Shown here piece after piece: positions 42,304-59,650 of a DNA stretch of 64,000 nucleotides (the stretch's first letter is position 1; each line of letters starts with the position of its first letter). The position numbers and the translations under genes are program-made. Origin of the DNA: Macrobrachium rosenbergii (lineage: Eukaryota; Arthropoda; Malacostraca; Decapoda; Palaemonidae); assembly GCF_040412425.1 (NCBI RefSeq), contig NC_089795.1:76593663-76657662 (forward strand). The letters run 5' to 3'. The notes under the pieces are model-generated. The model did not search any database, was not told where the DNA came from, and worked only from the letters and a program-made list of their open reading frames with translations.

Positions 42304-42987
42304 GTAAAAAATGCGCCGAAGTTTCTTCGGTTAAGTATATCTTAGTTTAACCAGACCACTGAGCTGTTTAACAGCTCTCCAAGGGCTGGCTGAAGCATTA
42401 GATTTATTTTTATCATATGCTAAGAAAACCGACTGGTTACCTAGCAACGGGACCCATAGCATTATTGTGGAATCGAACCACATTATGACGAAAATGAATT
42501 TCTATCACTAGAAAATAAATTCTCCTAATTCTTCTTTTACCGGTCCAGGAGAGTCGAACGCTGGGCCAACAGCGTGCTAGAAGGAGAGCTCTACCCTCTC
42601 CAATGAAGAACTAGTTTCTTCGGTGCAATCGAGTGTTGTTACAGAGTGTAAGCAAAGCCACCGAAAATGGATCTATCTTTCGGTGGTCTCAGACTCATCG
42701 CTGTATGAGCCGGCCCATGAAACTTAACCACGGCCAGTGATGGCCTATCATATATCGTTGCCAGAAACACTATTATGGCTAACTTTGCCAACAGCAAGTA
42801 AAATAAAAACTATTGAGGCCATAGGGCTGCAATTTCCGTATATTTTGATGATTGGAGGGTGGATTGATCAACATGCAATTTGCAGCCCTCTAACCTCAGT
42901 AGTTTTTAACATCTGAGAGCGGACAGAAAAAGTGCGGATGGACGAACCAGCCGGCACGAATAGTTTTCTTTACAGAAAATAAAAAAT
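42304..42987 (+). mobile_element. Multi-hairpin element, copy A (split by a SINE)
   Basis: Non-coding element shared with copy B at 48,527-48,922 in the opposite sense. It starts GTAAAAAATGCGCCGAAG, half of a terminal stem that is now split by the SINE at 42332-42612. It then has CCACCGAAA/TTTCGGTGG arms (about 42660-42688), a long stem from GCCATAGGGCTGCAA and the matching TTGCAGCCCTCTAACC, and a final small stem AGTTTTC/CAGAAAAT (42962-42980). TA lies at both edges. No transposase is encoded, so it would move, if at all, with help from elsewhere. Confidence 0.75.
42332..42612 (-). mobile_element. tRNA-derived SINE, copy 3, nested
   Basis: About 281 bp, same family and orientation as copies 1 and 2, with GCGTTCGACTC in the box B position on the minus strand and GGGTAGAGC in the box A region. 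It is flanked by perfect 12-bp repeats AGTTTCTTCGGT at 42320-42331 and 42613-42624. That sequence belongs to the terminal hairpin of the multi-hairpin element, so the SINE inserted into that hairpin. Confidence 0.9.
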
Positions 42988-43198
42988 GCAAATGTTATTA
43001 AGAAGGAACCTTAGGCGAAAGGATCATGCTTAAAAAAACTCTTGAAGTCGAGTCTTGCTCATAAAAAAAAGGACAGTCAGCTTCATTGTGGTCCTTCTAA
43101 CATCAATTTTGCCGATCCATTTACACGTCACAATTTTTCTTGTTCCCTCCACTTTTGTTCTGACCTCTTCGTTAAGTAAATGGTTTTCGAATGGGGCT

Positions 43199-43204
<6 letters not shown>

Positions 43205-43262
<58 letters not shown>
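43205..43262. repeat. (GA)n microsatellite
   Basis: A pure GA run of about 58 bp. Confidence 0.98.
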
Positions 43263-43264
<2 letters not shown>

Positions 43265-44808
43265 GGACATTCCGAGTCTGAGTTCTACCATATCTTTGGC
43301 CGGTCATCAACTGTGACAAACGTTCTTTATTACAAAAGGCTTATTGCGAAATAAGTTCATCAGGGGAATAAAAATCTGAAGATGCTCTTCAATGTCACTA
43401 CGCAAATTTTCTTGATACGCCAATTGATATCGCTCTTTCAGATTAACATAACATTCTGTGAGTTAAGATGACACTGAAATTAACGCTAACAATGACAAAA
43501 ATGTTTTTCCTGTAAAATATTTTTTTACTATTAGTATGACACACATTTGGTATGTTTTCTTACGGAAAGAGACAAATTAAATTTCCAAAGAATAGAGAGA
43601 AATATATATGAAAAATGTGAAGGTGAGCAGGGCATAAGAAAGAAAGTAAGGTGAATAGGCAGTAAAATTTCGACACATATGACAAGAAGAATAAATAAAA
43701 TAAACAGGTAAATAAACAAATAAAAAAACAAATATTCTTCTGTGTATCTGCGGGGAACTAAATTCCCACCATCAAATGAAGAATGCCATAGCACATTTCA
43801 TATTTGATAACAACGGTTATATGGTTACCACCTAAAATAAAGTTGACTAAATGAGACACTTGAAAACAAAGCAGCAATAAATAGTGGTTCAGAACTATCC
43901 TAACCAGTTCCGCACAAATCAGCTGAATGGTATGATGCTGAGCCAGGACGACCCCCCACCCCCATCCTCCCCCTCCTCCTCTCAACCCAACCACTACCTT
44001 GCGATTCCAGGATGAAAGCAATCCTTCATGACAGACACACTTGAGCACATCCCATCCAATTTCACTACCGTTCGATTGAATGAAGATCCCAAAGACATTG
44101 TGACGCCGGTCGATAAAACCGTTCAGTTTGGTGAGATGGCGTATTGGAGTTCTCGAGGAAACGTCATTCATGAACGCCAGGATTAGAAGGCCTCGGATGA
44201 ATCTTCATTTTGAAGCTATCACCCTCATTTTACTAAGTATCTCTTGGTAAATTTCTTCTTATCAACTTATCAATGAGTTCTATAGCTGAGGAGACGATGC
44301 CATTATGAGTCTGCGACGCATGAATGTCTTAATCTATAACTAAAAGGGTCATCACGATAATCGAAGGTTAATTGGTCCTTGGTCCACCGATGACCTTCCC
44401 GAAAAAGGTTCGTAAATGTCAGTCGTGATCCCTATTCAGATTCTGACAATGATCAAGTATGTTGCAATAATCTACATCTTATGCATCGATACACGTGTAT
44501 CCATCGGTTTATTTACGATCATTCAGATAAATATAAAAATCTTGCGACATAAAAAAATACTGTATCAATGGGAGTTGCGCCAAAAATAGATTAGGGTATT
44601 TTTTAAGAATTCAACAACATTGTCTTCTATCGGAGGTGTCTCACTAAATCTTCTGGACTTGAACTGAAACGGATAAATAAGTGAATTCTATAACAATTCA
44701 CTGCTACAGCAGATTCTTCATTATGTGCTATGTCTTTTAATATTTTTTAAATTAATGTATGTGCGTATAATTGTAAATACATACACACAAAATACATATA
44801 TATAGGTA
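43263..44808. other. Non-coding stretch, nothing recognised
   Basis: A 137-codon minus-strand frame at 43758-44171 owes part of its length to a C-rich, glycine-encoding patch and has no recognised domain. It is treated as chance. Confidence 0.4.
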
Positions 44809-44924
<116 letters not shown>

Positions 44925-44988
44925 TTATATATGTACGTGTGTATATATGTATATATACATATATGTATGTGTGTGTCTGAGTGTGTGT

Positions 44989-46371
44989 TATTTTAGGAGA
45001 ATTAACTTTCTTACATAATACTTTTCCAAATACACAATATATGTATACATATATATCAGTTTAAAAGAAGAAACCTACTTAAATTCCACATCTGGTAATA
45101 TCTTACCATCCTACAAGCCTAAATGTTTCTGAAGAGAATCAACAAACAAATGAATTCTTCGGTAAATTTAGATAGTATTCTCATCACGGTTGGTCTACCA
45201 CAAGGAGATTTTCCAGGCTGATAGGTGAGTTAGCTCTACCGGGGCGATCTTAAAAAGAATCCCATTTGCGCGAATAGCCTATGCCGAGAGACGCAAGACT
45301 GCATCTGAATGAGGAATACTCCTGTATCCTCTTCAAGAGCAAAGACTAACGGGATGGACAACTTCATGTCTTTTTGTAGCCCAGGTCTGAAAGGAAGGCA
45401 GGAAGGATGGGGATGAACCATTCATGCAGCGATAGTCTTTACATTAAAGGAAAAGATAAAAAATTGTAAAGAAGAACAGAAACAGGAAGAGAATTCGAAA
45501 GCTTAGCAGTGGAAGGTCAGAAACACTCACTGAAACGAGAAATCTAAGGGTTACCATTAACAAGTATTATTTTCGGGCCGCATTCTAACTCTGATCAACC
45601 TAACACATTAAATATTTTGAAAAAAACATTGATGATTAAACATTTAAAGAAAAAAAACCTACGTACTGAAAGAATAAACAAAAACATTACTGCTGATACC
45701 TAGAACGCCCTCCATCCCTACAAAAAAAAAAGCGAATAAAAAACCTGAGATGAGTTTCGAACGAGACGGAAAAAGCTCCTCGGGATTTTTCCCAGAGCCT
45801 AAAAACAATGAAATTACTCAGCGCCGTAGATCTCCCATCCATTACCAAAACAGTAAACCTTTAATCCCGCCTCTATTTTTACCCGGCGATCCAAGAGATA
45901 GGATTAGTTGGAAGACGGTTTCTAGCAACGAGCATCCAGCGGCTATAATCTTCATAATCCTTGCTGGAATGTGAGCGGCATGGATCTCACATCCTCCTGC
46001 TCTGCATCCACAATTTTCGACATAGGCTGCTCTCCCCTGATCAAGGACAATAAACCCCGCCATGCATTACTGCGCCTGACGAGTCTCTGTGAAAAAAAAT
46101 GCTTCGGGGTGAAGAGGGATGTTGCTGGATGATTCACTCAGACTTCTATTCGGTAAAAAATTATAACAGGATTAGCAAGGCTGGGCGCGTCTCGCAAGAT
46201 CAAATGGGAATTTTGTTTGATTGTCGTCTCTGCCACGGTGTTCATTGCGGGCACATGAATACTGGCAGGGATTCATACCTGATACATGCGATTTTATTAT
46301 TTTTTTTTTTTTTAGAATAGCTCGACTATACTGATGCTCTCTCTAATATCCGCACACATTACACACACACA

Positions 46372-46374
<3 letters not shown>
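44989..46374. other. Non-coding stretch, nothing recognised
   Basis: More GC-rich at 45750-46280 than its surroundings. Short frames on both strands there carry no recognised motif. Confidence 0.4.
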
Positions 46375-46756
<382 letters not shown>

Positions 46757-46790
46757 TGAGTATGTGTGTGTGTGTGCGCGTGTGTGCATG

Positions 46791-48249
46791 TGAACATGTA
46801 TACACATACGCTAAACTATAAAGGCAAATTTTTTTACATGCAAAGGAGCTTAACGAACCAAGAATAAGCAAATAATTGAATCATAAATATTTATATACAA
46901 AGACATTCAAAGGCCGCACAGAAACAGGTTTATTATATTATCCTATTCGTAAGACGTAAATACTGAATCACAGCTTTGTGCGACAACGTATGATAACTTT
47001 GGATGGGATTATGGCGTGAGGATCATCTTCAAACGAGTGTGGGGGGCCGGGGAGGGGAATACACGCTCATCAAAGCTATACACGTTGCTGTTTTTTCGTG
47101 AGTTTTTTTCTCTAGCCAACGAAGGTCCATGTGTACATAAGCAAAACGCCGAAATCTCTATAATTATAGGTTTGGTTTCATGGCATATTTGTTCGTTAAA
47201 TACGAACCGTACAGGTAGGGTCGAATGCCTGGTAAATCTGAACAGCAACATGTTCTAAATAGTTTTGGATTTGAATTCAAAGGTTCTCAAAACGAGTACG
47301 GCTGAATTCAGGACAACACACCTCTGAAATCATTCCGAGAAAGCTGAATTACTTTTATTTCTTGAAGTCTCTGGTACCGTACCTGTTGCCAGGGCTGCTT
47401 AAACAAGTTACAAGTTTATAAAGTTCTTATAATATTAACAATATCAACTTAGTGATTATCACAATATATACTACAATTCCCTGGTCATGTTTTTAGGTGT
47501 ATTCTAAATACGAAGTACGCTATTATTAAGCCCTATGATCCCTATTAATCAATGACCAAGATTAACGACTCTACTGTAATTATCAAGATATCAGTGATAA
47601 TTATTATTGTGCGTAGTATCTTGGTCAATAAATTAAATCAACATTTACTGTTGGTGGACTATGATCCTTCAAAATCGGCAAGTGTCATATTTCAATGATG
47701 CTCTTAGTGTCTTTTAACTTTCGCCTATCATTCAATGTTTGGGGTATGTAAAGTCCATAGGCTGGTGTGGAAGGATAAATTGGGCAATTAAAAAGTCATT
47801 GATGCAAACGAACCAAATAATCGTTACAAAAATTTTAAAGGACCTCAATCCTTACGAACACTGTTTATTTCATGACTTTGCTACCACTGTGACAAAGACT
47901 AAAATAATGCGTGAAGCAGACTTCAACGACCAAATGAATTACATTGATAATAACCAAATAACTAAGTTTAAAGTTGATTATTTATGATCGACACTCCAAC
48001 CGTTACTTTATTCATATATAAAGCCGAATACTAATTATCTTTAACGTTATCTTTACATTTTTGTAATCTGTAGTATTTAGGGACATTTACTTTCCTACCA
48101 ACACGCTTTACGAACAGACTGGAAGTAGCTACTATAACGACAAAATCACGCAATATCTTGAATAGCAAAGCTGAGAGGAATTTGTCATCATCTAACGTTT
48201 TTATATCAGATTTTCCTTTCACGAGGTTAAATGACTTGTGGACGTTCTA
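46791..48249. other. Non-coding stretch, nothing recognised
   Basis: An 82-codon plus-strand frame at 47739-47987 shows no known domain. No repeats recognised. Confidence 0.4.
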
Positions 48250-49900
48250 CTCGAATTCCTGTTTGGTCGAAATCATCATCTGTTCTACTCCATTCCGAGC
48301 GTTCCAGCTCCTTTCTCCCAATACTTCCATATCTATTTTTCTGAATACCTGTCCAACTTCCGTCACATACTAAAACTATCTCAATCATAGTTTCTACATC
48401 TAAGAAACGTACCATATGCAATGCTATATTGCTCACACACCTCTTCAAAATCAGCTTAATTCACTTTGCCATGTCTCCATTATCTGTAGCATTACAGGCC
48501 TTTACTGTCGCGTCCTTAATTTTCGTGTTTTAGTTTTCTGAAATGAAAACTATTGTGCCTGCCGACTTTGTCCGTCCGCGCTTTTTCTGTCCGCCCTCAG
48601 GATCTTAAAAACTACTGAGGCTAGAGGGCTGCAAATTGGTATGGTGATCGTCCACCCTCCGAACATCAAATAAACCAAATGGTAGCCCTCTAGCATTAGT
48701 AGTTTTTTTTTTTTTTTATTTAAGGTTAAAGTTAGCTATGATCGTGCATCTGGCAACGATATAGGCCAGGCCACCATCTGGCCGTGTTTCAAGTTTCATG
48801 GGCCACGGCTCATACAGCATTATACCGAGACCACCGAAAGATAAATCTATTTTCGGTGGCCTTGATTATACGATGTGCAGAAAACTCGATTGCGCCGAAG
48901 AAACTTCGGCGCATTTTTTACTTGTTTACTTTAGGATGCACTTCTTTAAGACCCTGCCAATCTCTTTCCATTTCGCCCACGCTATTTCTACTTTTATTTC
49001 CCTGCTGCCCCCTCAATACGTCGCCAAGGGAACAGAAATTTTCTACCTCCACAAGGTCTGGCCTTCCACCACAACATGGCCTTGCTCTTCAATTTCTTTA
49101 CGGTTATGATCTTCTTATGAACTTATCATCATTGGAAATCTGTTACATCAACTATTATTTTGCAACTTGCAGCGTTCCCAATACATCCCCAACAGCATAC
49201 ACATATCCACTTTGCAAATTGGATTTTTTTTCTTTCACTTTTCTTCCTTTCACTTCCCCATAAGCTTAATTGTTTACAGTTATTTTCAATCCAGACTTTT
49301 CCATCCCACTTCCAGTTTTAAAGGACTTGTAAAATCTATTCCTCCGATTCGGGTGCTGGGCCTACATTCCTTTCTGCACTCATTTGTACCTTCCTCCCTT
49401 TACTATGATAAACATTAACGTACTCTATCATTTATCCAGAATTCTTCTGATATACCGTCACTGTCTTCCCTATAGATCTAGTGATATGATCAGGTGATCT
49501 CACTAGCACAAAGAGTCTTTCTGGTAACGAAGTCTTCGTAATACCCATCTAATTCATTGTCTTGGTACTCTATCAATGCCGTCTGGTGGTCAACAATTAA
49601 ATAAATCCTTCCCTTTTTGCATGGTACTTTGCCTATAGTTACTTATTAATTCTGCCTCTCTCGATGATTTTTCTGGCCTTCCTTCTAAATTGGGATAATA
49701 GTGTTGCATTTCTCTGACTCCTCTGGTCCCATGTCTTTCGATATCAAGTCTTCCCAAAGTCTGGACAGCCGATCAGTGACTGATTCGCCAACTACTTGCA
49801 ATTCCTGATGTCATCTTGATCATTTCCATTTTTCATCAATCTCAGAGTTCACCTATGCTTATTAGGCGTCACATTTTTTTACTGTCCGCGTTGTGTATAT
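48250..49900 (-). pseudogene. LINE relic E, interrupted by the multi-hairpin element
   Basis: Minus-strand translation, across frames and stops, gives a non-LTR reverse transcriptase in order. IDRVPRQ and IRWVLRRL (49528-49576) match the 'AFDRVPR...W.LR' block after catalytic motif A. APESEE then NWKWDGKVWIEN (about 49286-49355) matches the ADD-ESEE...W...+...+N region. A Cys-rich stretch with VHKK (about 49100-49230) is placed like the zinc-knuckle insert seen in one LINE group. VEVENFCSLGDVL (49014-49058) matches 'LE.V..FCYLGD', and AWAKWKEI lies at 48959-48983. On the far side of the inserted element, ATVKACN (about 48480-48515) and KIDMEVLGERS (about 48300-48345) continue the C-terminal part. 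The copy is dead. Clade is not assigned. Confidence 0.65.
48527..48922 (-). mobile_element. Multi-hairpin element, copy B
   Basis: About 395 bp with no coding capacity. On the plus strand from left to right the stems are: AGTTTTC/GAAAACT (48532-48551); a long imperfect stem of AAAAACTACTGAGGCTAGAG (from 48607) with its complement near 48690-48708; GGCCAG/CTGGCC (48764-48783); CCACCGAAA/TTTCGGTGG (48831-48859); and a perfect 9-bp terminal stem GCGCCGAAG/CTTCGGCGC with a 3-base loop (48892-48912). TA flanks both ends. It lies within LINE relic E. Confidence 0.8.
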
Positions 49901-50259
49901 TTTGAAAGTACGACCTCCACCAGTTGATTATTTCTTTCTTTTTAATTTTTTTTTTTATTTCCCTGTTATATATATTGCAATTTTCTCCATTTGCCCCGTT
50001 ATACATATTTTGTTCATTTTATATCGTTTCCATTTCTTCAGTCACATCACTATTTCAATTACCTCTTCCCTCCGCAGTGTCGAGATTCCAACGCCATTCC
50101 TTCCAAATCTTCCTCCTTACCCTTGTCACCTGCCTCTTGGCTTCCCTCCTCCCCCACCCACCCCCGCTTTCTTGCTCTCTGTCCTCTACCCTGACCGTCC
50201 TTTGTCGAAGTTTGGGTTCTGTCTTCGCTTCACTTATCCATTTTACATTTTGATTTCAG

Positions 50260-50264
<5 letters not shown>
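49901..50264. other. Pyrimidine-rich non-coding stretch
   Basis: C/T-rich on the plus strand, which keeps several frames open by chance. No motif recognised. Confidence 0.45.

Positions 50265-50324
<60 letters not shown>
50265..50324. repeat. (CT)n microsatellite
   Basis: A pure CT run of about 60 bp, followed by a short CA run. Confidence 0.98.
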
Positions 50325-50327
<3 letters not shown>

Positions 50328-50400
50328 ACACACACACACATATAATATAAATAATAAATATATATATGAAATTTTTTATCACACCCTGATTTATATGCAA

Positions 50401-51752
<1,352 letters not shown>

Positions 51753-51804
<52 letters not shown>
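51753..51804. repeat. (GA)n microsatellite
   Basis: A pure GA run of about 52 bp. Confidence 0.98.
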
Positions 51805-51810
<6 letters not shown>

Positions 51811-51988
51811 GTGTCCCTTTTATTACATTCTGAGGATAAGTGACCTCATCATCTCTGAAATATTCCACTGAAGATTACGTTGATGGGAAATATAAGCCCT
51901 CGTGACACAGAGGAGGAAAAAATGTGAGAAGAATAAACAACGGTCATTCAGCTCGACAAGCCACGACTCGAAACTGTCTCGCCCAAGG

Positions 51989-51991
<3 letters not shown>

Positions 51992-52057
<66 letters not shown>
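51992..52057. repeat. (GA)n microsatellite
   Basis: A pure GA run of about 66 bp. Confidence 0.98.
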
Positions 52058-52060
<3 letters not shown>

Positions 52061-53003
52061 GTCTGCTCACTTCCCCTCAAATCCCGCTGTAGGCGGAGCT
52101 TTGTCTACCTCCTTATTGCGTCAGCAGGCGAATTACCGTAATGAGCAAGTACCTCTAAGATATGTCATCGCACGCGCAGTTACCCCAGGTGGGAGGCGAC
52201 TCCACCCAGTTGGGTAGACTTTGTCTCTCTTGGCCTTGGGTACTAATATTAATTAGTGAGTATGTCATTGCCAAGTGGGCAGAGCCACGTTGAAGAGACC
52301 TTTTCCCCTTATGTAAACTTCTCTTCACTGTGGGTGGAGCCTCATGACGTCATAGGTTAACGGCATTACTGTGTTCAAAACCCTTACCTGCGATTTTAAT
52401 GGCTCTGGCATAGGAAACACTTTTATTCTGATAAGTACCAGAACTATCGAACGTAGGTACTAAATAATACTTGCAAAAATCAGGTAGGGTTATAAAATAT
52501 ACACTTGCCAACTTTCACCTTTATCCGATGCTATGATAAAAAGGTGTTGCCGAATAACCGTGTTTCATCCCTTGGTAGACAGCGTTTCTTTTTCCTGTCA
52601 TTTCATATTTCTCACACAGTTGTTTCATAGTTATTCTATTGGCATAGCCGCATTCTGATCAAGTCCCACTATGCTCTTCTCCTACCAACCCTTCTGTTAT
52701 CTCTCATTTATTCTCTATTACAAAAAAATCTAAAAGAAAGTATCCGTTATCTATGGAATTATTCTTATTAGACATATCATTCTATGCAAGCTTAAAGTTT
52801 ATTTATTTCTTTTCCTATATGAGTAATTAAAAATATTTGCAATATTTTTTATGGTTGTGCATTCACCATCTTAGCATAAACAATGCTCTTAAATATCAAA
52901 AACCTCTTACGCTTGAAATCGACATTTTCAAATACAATGCCTTTAAGGGGCAATGTAAGTTTCCCATATGGTAGTTAATAACAAACTAAAGTATTAGTTT
53001 ATA
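52058..53003. other. Non-coding stretch, locally more GC-rich
   Basis: 52058-52370 has several GGNGGAG(C) and CCACCC-like words and an ATGACGTCAT palindrome at 52344-52353. No open frame or promoter architecture supports a gene. Confidence 0.4.
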
Positions 53004-53005
53004 TC

Positions 53006-53036
<31 letters not shown>

Positions 53037-53180
53037 ATACACATATACAGATGTATATATATACATATATACTTACATATATATATATATAAGTATATAT
53101 ATATATATGTATATATACATATACATCTGTGTATACATATACATCTATGTGTATACATATACATATGTACATATATTAAA
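53004..53180. repeat. AT/GT/CA-rich palindromic tract
   Basis: Mixed TATATA, GTGTGT and ACATATACATCTG units. The left and right halves are roughly inverted about position 53085. Confidence 0.9.
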
Positions 53181-53923
53181 TATATCTCATTAGCAATCAG
53201 TATCCTATTTTACAATGAAAAATCAGTAAGTCAAACGACGGCCATAATCATCTCAAAAAACCTGTATAGTGCAGCTAGGAGTCATATGGTACTAAAATTC
53301 AGAAATTCTCTTCTATGAATATTTCACGATGTTAAATTGTTCTCCCCGGACAAAAATTTATTTGTTACTCACTGATGAATGACAATTTCATCAACACTTA
53401 TAACTCAGTAGAATATAATATGGCAACTATTACAGAGTTCCATGCATGGAGTCAGGGATGAAGTTGCCTATGGCAGTATGGATAAATACGGACGCCCCGT
53501 TGCGCGCTAACCCTCTAAATGATCGTGTTAATGTCTCCTCTGGTCTTCTTTATTGGGCACTTAGACATCCAACGAAACTTGCTGACACAGCTTTGATGTC
53601 CCTCATTTCATGTAGGTATTCCTTTGTTTTAATAAGCACTGCTCAAAGGAACGAACGTTTTGAATTTTTGAACCTACTGCATAAGCTACAAAAGTTTTCA
53701 TAAACCAAAATTTGCAGCCCTTTACTAAAATGACCCTGTAATAGAATTTCAAAAACACTGCATAATATATACTGACATGAAAGCAACTTCGAGACTGACC
53801 TGTAGGTTAAATTTACATAGCATACATTTTTGTTAATTTGATTTTTAAATAGTAACTGTTTTCATCTCTGTCAGGTAGACAGAAATAGATTGCAGCTCTG
53901 CTTAATGTTGGCTGTGAAGATAT
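53181..53923. other. Non-coding stretch, nothing recognised
   Basis: An 85-codon plus-strand frame at 53446-53703 has no recognised motif. Confidence 0.4.
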
Positions 53924-54047
53924 AGCATTCTTGGTTTTTTGGGTGACAGTGACATTAGCCATTCAGTATTATAGCTGAATGGATAATGTTACTGTTACCC
54001 ACATATCTACCCAAGAATGCCTAGGTTCGATTCCTGGTCGTTGCCAT
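53924..54047 (+). mobile_element. tRNA-like SINE head overlapping a long hairpin
   Basis: Imperfect arms of about 43-47 bp at 53924-53966 and 53975-54021 are separated by an 8-base loop. The right arm and its downstream flank read as a tRNA-like head: TAGCTGAATGGATAATG in the box A position and AGGTTCGATTCCTGG (54023-54037) as box B. The left arm is therefore an inverted partial copy of that head. No tail was delimited. Confidence 0.6.
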
Positions 54048-54429
54048 CATACGTAAATTTACATGCTATTTGAAATAACCAGTTGGATGTTGTTAAACTA
54101 AGAGGTAAATATCGGATTGGTAAATTCAAATTTTCAGATACTTTATTCAATTTTATATATAAAAAAATTAATTTAGCATCTCACAAGACTATCGTTATTA
54201 AAATTATGTAAGAAAAGAGATGGCTACCATTCACGCTCTAATTACAAGCTTTGGCGCAAATTATGGTTTCTAGTGTTCACTAAAATGATGGTGTGCGTAC
54301 TGCCTTAAAAATGCTACCAAGATATTTACTTAACCGAAGCAGTCACGCTACAGGAGTCGAATTACATGGAAATTACTCTATGTAATTTTGTCTGCATGCA
54401 GTAAACAGTAAAAGCTTAAATGCACTAGC

Positions 54430-54433
<4 letters not shown>
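54048..54433. other. Non-coding stretch, nothing recognised
   Basis: A/T-rich, no motif. Confidence 0.45.

Positions 54434-54507
<74 letters not shown>
54434..54507. repeat. (AT)n microsatellite
   Basis: A pure AT run of about 74 bp. Confidence 0.98.
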
Positions 54508-54508
<1 letters not shown>

Positions 54509-54579
54509 GCACACATCACAAATGAACTGTTTGCAATCATATAGGGTGGTACCGGGGAAAGTTTAAATGAAAAATAACT

Positions 54580-56845
<2,266 letters not shown>

Positions 56846-56902
<57 letters not shown>
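56846..56902. repeat. (GA)n microsatellite
   Basis: A pure GA run of about 57 bp. Confidence 0.98.
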
Positions 56903-56906
<4 letters not shown>

Positions 56907-57073
56907 AATAGTAATTAGATAAGAATGTTCTTTTTTATACTCATTCAGCAATTTCCTTTACCACTGCCTGTACACCATTTTTATCGCAATCAAATTTCTC
57001 TCTCTCTCTCTCACTCTCCTTTTTGCTTATAAAATCATATCTATCTATATATGTATGTATATCTATAAAATAA

Positions 57074-57078
<5 letters not shown>

Positions 57079-57126
<48 letters not shown>
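57079..57126. repeat. (AT)n microsatellite
   Basis: A pure AT run of about 48 bp. A short CT run lies at 56996-57012. Confidence 0.97.
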
Positions 57127-57680
<554 letters not shown>

Positions 57681-58497
57681 CTGCCACTTGAAGCCAAAAG
57701 TTAACCTCAAAGACAGTCGTTAATTAGCCAAAGGTCGCCAGTTAAGGGTTATTAACCTTAACAAAGAATATTTGAGATGAATTTGATTTTAAACGCATAC
57801 GGTTCTCCCAAACATTCGGACGCGAGGCATACAAAGCATCGAGATTTAACCTGATTTTGCTTACCCTAAATCCTAGGTATTTTACTGGAATAACGGGGTT
57901 GAAGCTCACAATATAATAATTAGGCTTAATCTAGACTTCATAAACACATATACAGTAAGTGGGGGATGAAGGAGGGAACAAAAGAAATGCGAAATACAGA
58001 AAAAGATAAAAGAATGGGCGAAGTTTTGAACAAAAAGCGACTTTACCTTAGGACGAACGTTGTGCGCACCAACACCGCCGGGAGGGGCTTCGCAATTGCT
58101 TCTTCACTTCACTAATAGCATAATAGAAAAAGAACGGGGACAGGGCCACCTTCCAAACGTCTGCCCGAGACGGCGGCTAGTTTCTCTCTGTAGTTCCCTG
58201 ACCGGCCTGGGTCAAAACAGGCCTACAGTCAAGCCTTAGGCGTCTATGCTCTGTTAAAAACATTCGCCACGAGAGACAGGTAAAAAGGAAAAAAGGACCT
58301 TAGGACCACCTATTTTTAAGGCTGATATGGGAAATTTTCCTATAGGGTGGAAGGCCTAACTTACCTATCCCGTTCTCCAACGGACGTTAAGGTTTGAACT
58401 GAAGATGCTCCTATATAGACAACGTCTTTTCCCGGTCTCAGTCAGGCTGATATTTCTATCCCTAAATGTTCGAGGGCGAACAGCGTAAATATTTATA

Positions 58498-58499
<2 letters not shown>
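57681..58499. other. Non-coding stretch, locally GC-richer
   Basis: 58070-58260 is GC-richer, with no frame of interest. Possibly old mobile-element sequence, but no defining ends were found. Confidence 0.35.
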
Positions 58500-58596
<97 letters not shown>

Positions 58597-58616
58597 GTGT
58601 GTGTGTGTGTGTGTGT
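58500..58616. repeat. (AT)n then (GT)n compound microsatellite
   Basis: AT at 58500-58590, then GT at about 58596-58616. Confidence 0.98.
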
Positions 58617-59044
58617 ACACACATTTCGGCTGACAATACTCGGTCCTCATCACTGGAAAACGAGGGACTGAAATACTCTGTCGAAATACACAGATTTTTT
58701 TGTAATGTTTTGTTTTTCTGGACTTTTTGACTTCACAGAACACTGTCAGCTAGCAGCAAGAAAACACACACACACACATATATATATATACATAATATAT
58801 ATTACAAGTGAGCGTGTGTGTGTGTGTGAAATTAACAGGCTCACAAAAAGAACTTTAACAAAAGAGAAGCTGTTTCCCCCGACGGAGGGTGGCTTCAGAG
58901 CAAAAACAACTCAAGTCACTGGGATATTAATATGCAGAAAACTTCAACAACATTAGCCACTCCAAACACTCCCACACAGGTGCATCCAAAACACACACTA
59001 ACATTCATATCAGTTTTGAAGCATTCTCTGGCTTCCTGGATATT
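58617..59044. other. Non-coding stretch with small CA/TA/GT patches
   Basis: Short CA, TA and GT runs lie at 58765-58830. Nothing else recognised. Confidence 0.45.

Positions 59045-59650
<606 letters not shown>

Noticed and set aside
43758..44171. 137-codon minus-strand frame
   Set aside because: Part of its length comes from a C-rich, glycine-encoding patch; no recognised domain.
48527..48922. Helitron 3' end
   Set aside because: A terminal hairpin is present, but no CTRR terminus follows it and no 5' TC end was identified.
48784..49263. 159-codon plus-strand frame
   Set aside because: It begins inside the multi-hairpin element and runs antisense through the LINE relic.
52344..52353. ATGACGTCAT palindrome as a CREB/ATF promoter site
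   Set aside because: A lone 10-bp match with no TATA, initiator or gene downstream; TGACGTCA also occurs at 26111 in empty sequence.
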